Positions 41,501 through 53,500 of a stretch of DNA of 64,000 bases are shown one piece after another; positions within the stretch are counted from its first letter, which is position 1; each line of letters starts with the position of its first letter. The position numbers and the translations under genes are program-made. Below the pieces are notes generated by a model that ran no database searches, had not been told where the DNA came from, and saw nothing but the letters and a program-made list of their open reading frames with translations. Source of the stretch: Escarpia spicata (lineage: Eukaryota; Annelida; Polychaeta; Sabellida; Siboglinidae); the NCBI GenBank assembly GCA_963995525.1, contig OZ023211.1:57982420-58046419 (forward strand). Direction: 5' to 3'.

Positions 41501-44500
41501 ACTGTTATTAATATATCATTATTTTGTAGTGCCATTTTATCAATTGGGAATAATGGAGGAGTACTAAGTAATATAAAAGATATATTATTTCATCGTTTTT
41601 TAATATGAATAGCATACTAATAATGAAGCCCATGCAACATCGTGTCATGTCCAAGGCTTTGTGGATGTCATGATATTACAAATTTGTAATGCCAATGATT
41701 TTGTAATCCAAGGGCAGGAATAAGACTTCAACACAGACGTATGCAGACATCTTTGATAAGTTGACAACTTAAATGTATATGTGATTATACTGTCATTGGT
41801 GTGGACACTCGCTCACTACTTTTGTCAAAGTGTACATTTAGAAAATGAATATGATCATATTTACAAGGCTACCAAAATTTAACTAGTTGGATGAACTAAC
41901 AAATAATACAGCGTTTATATCTTTCTAATAAAATGGTTTTAGCCTATAGTAAAACAATGTTTTCCAAATTAAAATTATACAAACTATACCATTATCCTGA
42001 AGCAATGAAGCCATACTTTTTGAGAATCGAATATAAGATGTACTAAAAATGTAGCCATACAGTGGCTATGAGGAATGCAGCACAGGTGACCGAGATGGTT
42101 ATTGCATTAGGACGGAAGACCATAACATAACTGTGTGTTTGCCTTATTAGCTCAAACCCAGCATGGTGGTGAAGACAGTGGCTAATTTAGTGCAGTTTAA
42201 CAAAGTAGTATTTCAAAGATGCAACAAGCAAATGTGAAGCAAACTATGTAAAACAACTTAAAATGTGGTCATTATTCAAGTGTGTACAGCAAAATATCTT
42301 AATATTATATATACATATCTGTATAAAAAACAACTGTTGTGCATCAGACAGATTTGAGTCAAATAACTATTTTGAACTTAGGCTTCGCAAATAATAATTA
42401 TTGTTTAATAAAACAGTTATGAAATTATTATCAACAATGTGATTGGAGGTGGGGGTGAGCTGAAGTTTAGATCAGACTATGTATGTCCCCGAATCCTCTG
42501 GCACAGTTGATAAATAATGGCCGCTCCCATACGACTATTTTGTCAGTTCATCTGTTGCAGTATAATGTAAGTTGTATCACAAGTACGAATGCCAACTCAA
42601 TTTGATGTGTGTATGGTATTTATTTATTATAAACACAGTAACATAGACGCCGTCGAGCCCGAAGTCATCGTACTTACTGACTGTTACAACGATACAAAAT
42701 ATCATAAATAATACAGTGTGACTCTCCAGTGCATGTTACTACTGTTTTAATGTCGAGTTTTATGCTATTTTATGTTTTGAATTGTCTTGTGCCATGTCTG
42801 TTCCATTGTGCACTGCACAGCGAAGTACTTTCCTTGCAACGTTATTTAGTCGATATTCCTCTGCGCATTTCACCATAAAATAAACACATTCACAATGGCG
42901 AAGGTCTTCGTCCATCGCCGTTTTATAGTCAGAAGTTGATATTGTTTATAAATAGGTGTAGGTTTGTTATCTTCATCAACAAGAGAGCTCCAAAAGAGCT
43001 CTTTCTTTTGCTCTCGTACTCAAGGCGGCGTACTCAGTTGAGCACGTACTCAAGAAGTTTTATAACCACCGTGAGCACGGATCTCCGGTGAGCATGATAT
43101 CTCGAGTCTGAGCATAGAGTTGAGTATGAGCATCGAGTACGCTTTATAACCTCGGGCCTAGATTTAACATTGAGGATATGTTCATTCACGGCCTTGTTTT
43201 CACCTTCTGGTGAAATTTAGTTAAACACTAAGCACTGCATAAGACAACGTATTGAAAGTTCAAAGATAATCATCAGATTGTATAGAAACTATCAAGAAAC
43301 AATAGCTTCCAATGTTTTGCGCATACATGAAATACACATGCATCATGAGTCAGAATCGATGTAATCGTCATCCCGGACATCCAAGAAAAAGAGGAGAGCA
43401 GCAAAAACTACCAGTATTCAGATGAAAGATGTTTGCGCAGATGAAAGCTGTTTTATATAACTTGGGCAAACTTCCTTGATGTGCGATTAGATATCCTTGT
43501 GAAGGTCATATGATGTACTGTCTGTCTGCTGCATGCGTGGATGGAAATTGGAGAATACCATAACAACCGTATGTATTGGGACACATCAAAATAATTAAAC
43601 TATTAGCTGTCCCAAAACATAGGGTGCACACAAATAATTCTCAGATTCACTGTTCCAATACTTAGGAACACAAATGAATCTTGACGTCATGTCGTCCCCG
43701 TTTTATTACCCTGGTGTTAACCTGGCTTTGTAACTTCACCATGGTTACCTCGTCTATTATCCAACTAAGGGTACTAGCTATTTCCCGAGTGGTTGAAAGG
43801 CCCTATACCCCGTGAAACAAATGTTATATGTAGGGACTACAATTTTTAATGAAACGTTTATTTCAACAACAACAGACATAATAAAGTAGCTTATTATTTA
43901 TAAAACTTTATATCAACAACAGACATAATAAAATAGCTAATTATTAAATTACAGATGTATACAATTGTCGAAAAAGGGCAAGAAGACTTATAATTACATC
44001 CTCAGCCATGTGAAATGTTTAGTCTGTCTGGTACTGGTTTCCCACACCTATTCAAAGACTGTTTACTGAGTGACAGGTTGTACTATATTCTACCGCAGTA
44101 CGGCCCATATCCCCATCACCTCCCACCCCCATCTCGGCCACATATAGAAACACATTAGTTATTAAATAATACAAGATAAACTTGTAAAAATACAACAAAA
44201 TGTCATGTAATCCCCATTGGACTACCTCTGGCATTTACAGAGATAAATACCAGAGGTAAGCAAATATAGTTTACATACTGAACCACTTAAAAAAAACTTA
44301 ACCTGTTAAAAGATGGACTTTATTGTTGACTAAAAGGACCACATGCCCTAATTAGCGTACACCCCCTTTTTAGCAGCATCTAACGCTGTGACAGTGATCC
44401 CAATGCCAACATTGACTGTTGAATTTATCATTGTGTTTTAATTTCTACCAATATCACACTAGATTCAAAGCTTGGTGATGAAACAACATTGAAAGGTTCA

Positions 44501-47500
44501 CCTAAATTATTAGATTTTACAGCGTTCTGGTATCTTGTTGCTCGTATGTCAGATGCATAAATCGCTTGCCAGTCACGTCTGCTGAGATGGCGGTACTCAG
44601 GAACCACAGGAACCAAAGAAAATGGGTGCACACCACTGTATGCTTATTGAAACACAACATTTTATATATTACCATGTTTCAAATATTTGCGAATCGTACT
44701 GTACATTTAATAGAATGAATACGGTATGCTATTATTAACGTAAATAGGGTGGCTCATATGATAGGGACATTTTGTCTTAATAGGAGTCACCGACCCCGTC
44801 TGTTAAATATTATGTTTCAAATATATTAATTATTTTTGTTCCGCAAGGGGGTCCCAAGCCTGTAGTGAGGGTCCCACTTATTGCTCTTTTTAATTGTAAG
44901 TATTGTTTTCTAAATATCACAAGTTATAAAACCATGTAAATCCTGTTATTATTATTATTAGTTTGATAGTAACAAGAACTTAACAAAATAACGTGCCTTG
45001 TTACAATGTACTGTTTTATTTGTTGATGTTTTCCCTTGATAATCGATGTCGTTTTAGAGCAGCCTTCCTCACTTATGAGAGGGCGTGCTAGTCTCCTAGA
45101 TGCCTTGGTTTATGTGTAAATGTCACTTTGGGAGATCTCCTAAGGCAAAGCTAAGGATATCGAGGAATCCATGAGTCACTTTGGAAGGCGTCTGAATTTG
45201 TTTCGGTGGCAGGAAACCTGACCATGGTGATGACAGTAGTATCGGAATAGCCAATAAGCAGCAGATGGAACTGCTCATTACTTTGTGGACACTTAATTGT
45301 GACATGTAGAATCCGGGCCTACCCTGATTTCAGCATTATGACAGTTATGCCTAAATATTATACCTCAATGCGTTTATTCCATAATTCCACACTGTTTCAG
45401 GAATATGTCCCAAATAGCGCTCGCTCCGGTTTGAATCAGCGTGGGCCACTGCGGTCGTGGGTTACTGCATGGTTAAATCACATGTTGACGCAAACCGGAG
45501 CGCTATTTGGGCCTCAAAAGTGCCCTCAAATCAATATTTTATAACAGTGTACTGTATATCTGAAACAATGTGGTATGAAACAGTTTAGGCTGAACAGGTG
45601 TGCTAATTATCGATAATTTCCACAGCCTGCTACATAAAATACATTCTATTATAAATGATAGTTTACATCATCTTTCATGCACAACATGCATCCTTAATGT
45701 CCTTTATTATCTTGAAAATCTGACATTATAGACAGCTATAAAACAAGTAAATGTCTTGGCATTTTATGCGAAAGGAGCAAAAACACAAACCTTCACTGTG
45801 GGAAAAGTGCGATTTTCCGGGGTGCTGTTCTCCCCAGGGATTGCTCCTGCTGATCGCCCCTCACATTCATAGCGGAAGCGCAGCCCACGGGGCTTAGGCT
45901 GCTCCACAATGACGAGGTGAGGGACAGAAGGCTTCCTGTACATTCCTCCTCCCACTCTACCAGGGATAAAGGCATTACCACTGTTGACCTGGTTCAAAGT
46001 GGCTGCAAACAAATATATATCACAATTAGTTGACTGCTGCCAATCATGCACGTGGACACGTCATTATGCATGTGTGTATGCGTGCAACAATATGATCAAT
46101 AAAGTGTTATCAACATTTAGTTGTTTTAGTTTTATTAGTCACAATTTTCAGTATTAATAATAATTCTTAAAAGCTATACAAACTATACATGTGTGTTAAT
46201 CGCTGTTTAATTTTTATATAATACTGGATTATTATTATTAATATTATTATTAAAGCATTTTTGTCAAAGCATTTCGTTTAATCTTTGGCCATCGGGATTC
46301 ACACTATATGTAACATTACCAGTACCCATAATATTGCCAGAGGCAACATAGTGACACACAATGACAAGTATGTTTATCTACAACTTACAACTCTGCTACA
46401 AAAATCAAACCAATAACAATGAGATGTCTCACTGCCACACGCACAGCCAAGTACATTGGTGGTATATATGACTCCGGGAAATACCGTGCTTTATTCAAAG
46501 GGCACAGAACACCGGAACATGACCTTATAAGTTCCCCCGCCACCTTCCATCCTGTTTCAACAGATCTAGGCCAGAGCACAAGAGCATACCTGCGCCATGA
46601 CTCAGTCTCAGTGGTCATGTGCTGCTAATTCACCTTACTGGTACAACGTGTCTCAATGCCTCACCATCTCATATACAGCTAGTGGGGGGGGGGGGGGGGC
46701 CTGGGGGTAGAATTAAAGCTCTGTTGCTGTAGAATTGTTACCATTAAAATACTATTTTACATAATTAAAGTTTCCATTTATCTATTTTATCAAAGGTCTA
46801 AATTTCAAGTTTTAATATTATTCTTTGGTGCTGTTGTATATTTATGCTAAGAAACTGTATCAAATCCCAATTTAAATTCGTTCACACATCATGTATTTTT
46901 TATATTAACAAGTGAATGCATGACCACAATAGTATCAGATTTTGCAAATATGTACTATTTTAATCAAGATATCATGTAAACTTTTATATCCCAAGTTAAG
47001 CAGTTTTAAAATGTCTGTAACAGTCATTATATTAACCTAAATTAGACAAATTCACTCTAAATTGTGGACATTGGACTCAGAAAGAAAATGAAAGACAGTT
47101 GCAACAAATTTCAGCTCATGTCGTAAACATAATTTGTAAACACAGGCTAGCTTATTCTAAAATAGTTTATTATCTAGTCAATTGGCTTACCCAGCCAACT
47201 AACTTTTCTTTAGAAAACATTGGGACAAAAGTGATGGGCGTATTTATCTTACTCAATATTTGTAGAAATTGTCAGCTGATAGTTATCTATTTCATGCTAT
47301 GAAAAATGTTTTATTGCAATGAATTCTATATAAAAAATATTATTCTTGTTTACTTTAGGTGTTCTGAAAAATCCTCATACTTATCTGAGCCAACTGCGGG
47401 TAGTTTAGAGAGGTTAATGTCAGTGTCTATGGGTGACATGTAGAACACATGTAGAACACCAGGAACTGAAATTACTCCATGTGAACGAAACCAACACAAC

Positions 47501-50500
47501 CATCAATAAAATTATTTTGAGGTGGTATACTTAAGACCTCCTAAAACACTAAGCACACTTGATGCCTTTGGCACTTGCCCTGTCCATGTCACCACCTGGC
47601 ATGCCCTATTACCTCGGGAAAACACTGCCTTATAGCCACTAGCAGTGATACCCATAGTCCTGCTGATGCTACATAGACACAGACTCAGTACAGAGTTTCC
47701 TGAAGTACTCATATCTGATGTTTCTTATAATGTAAATTTGTATGTTTTTTTACAATGCAAGTTATATAAACATCCCCTACTAATTGCTAGTCTGTTTACT
47801 TCGCTCAGAACAATCACAGAAAATATTCACAACGTCGTCAACAATCAACTAACATCCAGTACAGACCCATAACCAAAGGGGAAGAAAAAAATAGTTCCAC
47901 GGGTTCGTAGATTAATCCATGAAAGTTTGGCAGATATTTGTATTATACACTATTAGAATTATTTCAGTTGTACAAAATATCATCAATTACAACATAATTA
48001 AACAACCAGAATCAATTATAATTGCAGCAGTTACCTGTAATCAATTACAAATACAATTATGTAACTGGACCCAGCCATGTATGTTTATGTAAGTCGACAT
48101 CAAAGTTATTAAAAGCATTGTTTACAAACATACCACTAGTGTTCTCCTGTCTACCATAGTGAGCTTTGAGTACAATGCCCTTGTGATAGCTGATCCAGTG
48201 TTGTCAATCAATTGTAAAACAGCAGAGTCAGCGTGCAAGGTAAACAAATCATGACCACTGGTCTATTTAAACTGCATAATCTAATCAGCCCTCTGAGTCT
48301 ATAACCAGGGGGTTCCCCTGCACCTACTCAAAGTTGGACTTGTGCCAAGCAGAAATAGACACATCTCTAGTCTCCTGTATACTGTGTAAACAAAACTCTG
48401 TAACAGTGTCTATCTTCCAGTGTTTTATTATACTGTATTGACTCATCAAGACATTCTGTAACATCATCTATCTTCTAATTGACTCATCAAAAACTAAAAG
48501 TAGCTCACAGGCCCCACAACCCAGCCAATAACTCCTACTGATTCATCTATAACCAGGGTATTCCCCTGTTCTCTTCTCCGGCTGTACCGTAATTTAGCAA
48601 AAATATGCACTCCCAGTCTAGTACATAACTACAGTTACTATGCAATGAATTACAACGACTTTGTTACTGTACTTGAGTCTAAACGCTTATTTTACTTCAG
48701 TAATAAAGAACAATTTTCAGGAGTACTTTTCTAGATCTAACAAAGCGTCCATTGTTTCTGTATTAAAGATTTCCAACACAAGTTTAGAGCAATTGACAAC
48801 AAGTGCTTCATGTTTGTGAGTTGTTGCCATTTCTACTAAAAAATTAAACAAGGCAAAATCAGTACATTCATTAGGCCATTATTATTATAATAGCACCCAT
48901 AGCAGTCCATATCAGTAATCTTCATTGAAGATTAAATCTGCCAGTGGCACCACAATTTGTGTTGGCCACCAAGTAAAGAACCGTGTACAATCGAACCTCA
49001 GCCTATGCTCACTTTGGTAATACAGCCACCTTGCAATAATGGTCTCCCTAGGGCAGTCACAGATTAGTTCTGTATTAGTATTTAAGTATTTGAAATTAGC
49101 AAGGACTGCTAATACAGTGACATTACTATTCAGGCCACTTAGACCATATATCTAGGGTAACCTTAATAGTGAGGTTCAATTATCTTTTTAAGTGCTGTGT
49201 TACTTCAAGAACAATTGTAAAATGTTTACTTGAGTATAATTTGTCTAGCCCTTTTACTTGTGCCTACTTGACATCTTGTTACGAGTCCTATATGCCACCT
49301 CTACCTAGTGTATGGTACAGATGTACTTGTGCCTACTTGACATCTTGTTACGAGTCCTATATGCCACCTCTACCTAGTGTATGGTACAGATGTACTTGTG
49401 CCTACTTGACATCTTGTTACGAGTCCTATATGCCACCTCTACCTAGTGTATGGTACAGATGTACTTGTGCCTACTTGACATCTTGTTACGAGTCCTATAT
49501 GCCACCTCTACCTAGTGTATGGTACAGATGTACTTGTGCCTACTTGACATCTTGTTACGAGTCCTATATGCCACCTCTACCTAGTGTATGGTACAGATGT
49601 ACTTGTGCCTACTTGACATCTTGTTACGAGTCCTATATGCCACCTCTACCTAGTGTATGGTACAGATGTACTTGTGCCTACTTGACATCTTGTTACGAGT
49701 CCTATATGCCACCTCTACCTAGTGTATGGTACAGATGTACTTGTGCCTACTTGACATCTTGTTACGAGTCCTATATGCCACCTCTACCTAGTGTATGGTA
49801 CAGATGTACTTGTGCCTACTTGACATCTTGTTACGAGTCCTATATGCCACCTCTACCTAGTGTATGGTACAGATGTACTTGTGCCTACTTGACATCTTGT
49901 TACGAGTCCTATATGCCACCTCTACCTAGTGTATGGTACAGATGTACTTGTGCCTACTTGACATCTTGTTACGAGTCCTATATGCCACCTCTACCTAGTG
50001 TATGGTACAGATGTACTTGTGCCTACTTGACATCTTGTTACGAGTCCTATATGCCACCTCTACCTAGTGTATGGTACAGATGTACTTGTGCCTACTTGAC
50101 ATCTTGTTACGAGTCCTATATGCCACCTCTACCTAGTGTATGGTACAGATGTACTTGTGCCTACTTGACATCTTGTTACGAGTCCTATATGCCACCTCTA
50201 CCTAGTGTATGGTACAGATGTACTTGTGCCTACTTGACATCTTGTTACGAGTCCTATATGCCACCTCTACCTAGTGTATGGTACAGATGTACAATGTGTA
50301 AACATTTTCTATCTTTTATTTTATCATTCATGGGATCAACAATTATCAACAATACCACAAAACACCAAAAATTAACCTCCACCAGCGATCCAGACTGCTT
50401 TTTCCCCATACAAAGAGGTGTGTTCGCAGATCCGAGAAAAGTCTGTCGTGGCTGTGTTTTCCACTGGTCTGGTGGCTGGTGTGGCATATGTTATTGATGA

Positions 50501-53500
50501 CGAACCTTGTGTAGTTTTGTGTACGACTGCGTGAGATTCATTGCACCCACATCATTTGATTGTGGCTTTGTGTCTATCAATAATTCATAAAACTAAACAT
50601 AATTTATGTCTGCGCTCTATCACTGACCTCCTTATAAATGTGTTTAGCATCACTGTACATATGTCAATTGTCACACTTGCAAACTTACCTGTTCAGTGTG
50701 GTGTATTTGGAGGGCATTGTTAATGTATACATACTGGCAGTGTCAACATAATGCTAAACAAAAGTGCAAGCAAAGAGTACATGAGAAAACAACTGATCGT
50801 TTTGTTGCACTTTCATTGAACTTGCTCCAGGTGGGCTAATCAATCAACTAGGCTGGAAAAAAACTAACCTGTTATCACATTATAACATCACGGAACTTCA
50901 GATTAACCAAATTTGTTTACTAGATTGTGCTGCCAGCTCAACTGTGACCGTGAATGGTCAACCATGGACCTTGGTCTTCCATGTTGGCAGTTTTTTGGGA
51001 GGCCTGACTCCGACATTTATAAGTTAGCACAAAAATGGGTAACCATTGAAAAATGTAATAACGTCTCACGTTTTTAACTTTATATATAAATATAAGGATT
51101 CATGAGCTACTTAGGCCAAATCAATTGTCAAATGTCTCTAGCCGTATCAATTTTTCTTTGGCAACCAGGGATAGTTTTTCAAATACTACCCAGGTAGTCA
51201 TTTTTATTTATAGCTTACGATGATTAACAATGTAACATTAGAGAGGGTGTACTTTATTATAATTTGTGTTCTTTATTCCCTTTGTAGTGTGTATCTGTGC
51301 CCAGTTTGAACAAAATGCAACAAGCCAGTTTTATGAATGAACATTGAACAACAAAAATTCCTACTAAAACAATAACATTTCTGCTAATATCTTCTACAAG
51401 ATTACAAGTTTATTTAAATGCTTTTAGCTATATGAAGTAGTCTGCCAAACCAGCATTAGCTAGCACTGGTGTTTATTTTACAGTGGTTTTCAACATGATT
51501 AGTGCATTTTATTGACATGGCAACCTTATTGAATGATTTACATGCAGATGTATCAGTACTTATGCAAATATTTATTTTTAGTTGTACTGTCTAAAACTGG
51601 TGCTCATTGATTTTTCAATGAATTGGGTATACATGTTTTCTACAGTTTGTTCTTAGCAACTTGCATGCATGTTTGTGCGCATGTACATGTTTGACAATAG
51701 TTTATATACTATATATTGCCTTTACATCTGACACTTCATATGAATTCCCCAAGTGAAAATAAAGGACTGTCATTGTCATACATGTGTGATATCTGAATCC
51801 ATGTATTAATGATGTCTGTTAAATAACAATTACAAACATTCTGTCAACATAAAAAAATTGATGTGGGCAGGTCAAGCTTTAATTGTATGATTTTCCTGGT
51901 GGAAAAATCTGCTTTCCAATCACTAAATTGGCAATTTGGGCGTACAGTGCCCCACTTTAATTTTTGGATTGGTTGTGAATGTATTTTTATTACCAAAAAT
52001 TGTGTATATAACATTAAAGAAAGTTGGGTACATCTCAGAGCATTGCTTGCTACATTACACTAGAAGCACTGACAAAACCACCAACAAAGATTGAAAAAAT
52101 ATATATATATATATATATACTTATATAGCGCCAACTCTAGTTAGAAACTATTCAAGGCGCTTTACATGTAAAATAGTAATAAATCAAAACAGTAATTAAT
52201 TAAGTAAAAAAAAACAAAAAAACAGTAATTTGTTCAACAGTATCCCCTATACCATGTTCACAAGATATAAGTTTATAACCACAGGATTACCAGGGGAAAT
52301 ACTGAAAAACACATAACGTCAAATGTCATGCATTGACTGATTACCAAAAGATGATACCACATTCAACCATTTTGATCTTGTAAAAAATCATGTTGTGAAT
52401 GAAAGTAATCCAAGTAGACTTACGGTCTGCATATGCTGCCATTTGGGGGTCTGAGCTGCTGTTCATGCCAAAGTTCAAGTCCATGTCTGCAAGTGAAAAA
52501 CAAGACTCAAGTTAAAGACCAGTGGCAAGTGACCACATGGCATCATCCATGATAACTGACCACACTGCCACAAACTCTCATATTATATACAGTGCATATG
52601 AATCGACCAGACAAAGTCATGTGACTTGCAATGCATGAACAGGATATAACCAAACACAAAAAATGTGTGTACACTCATAATCAATGAAGTCATTTGGACG
52701 TGTGCCAAAGTGTGGCTGCCTATTTAACATAACAAACAGTATGATAAAGGTGTTATGTCAAGCTACATTGTTGCCACACCGACACTGGTTAATGACACAA
52801 CTTAAATGGCATATCGTATAATATGTGGGGATTGCAGTTCAAGATATTTGATATCAAAGGATGCAGTGGTCAAATATGGATTAAGTGAATGCAACCAAGC
52901 AGCATTTACACCATTATCTACATGACCAGAATGGGGTATGTACAGTCTGGTCCCCAAAGTGACACTGCTTTTTGTACAATAGGAATAAAACACTCATAAT
53001 GGACCTTGAAATCATTTTATTTCACACATTACATCAATAACGAGTGGACCCACCAGCTACAGCAATACACGACTCACATCCACGGCGCATACTGTTTACC
53101 AAGCGCTGTGCACTGTTTTGAGGCAACCTGTCCCACTCTTCCACTAGGAATCTCCTCAGATCGGCCAGTGTACTCTGAGCATGCAGACGCATATGAACCG
53201 CTCTGCCCAACTGATCCCATAAGTGCTTAATAGGATTCAAGTCAGACGAGCATGCTGGGCATTCCATCCTCGTGATCTGCTCCTGCTGCAGGTAGGTATC
53301 AACGATCCTGGCACGGTGTGGTCGGGCATTATCGTCCTGGAATAGCGCAAACTGACCCATGTTTTGCATGAAATAACCAGCTGGGTCTTGCCACGTGATG
53401 TTATGCCGCCCCATTCCATCACGCTGCCACCATGAATGGCCTTCTTTGGAAATCCTTCTTTGGAAATGTAGAAGCTCTTGCATTACGTTCACCTCTCCTT

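Larger units (their letters stand above)
40418..45790. other. Rel intron 3
   Basis: 5.4 kb. It holds the splice-site minisatellite, a TIR element (40829-43158) and a small MITE (45409-45511). The remainder, including 43159-45408, shows no gene. Confidence 0.6.

Noticed and set aside
42086..42175. Functional tRNA gene
   Set aside because: Box-like motifs only. The arms do not pair well and the region lies in a transposon.
49169..50497. 442-codon frame over the 69-bp repeats as a repeat protein gene
   Set aside because: Identical DNA copies, no signal or domain, and location antisense in an intron; array expansion explains it.
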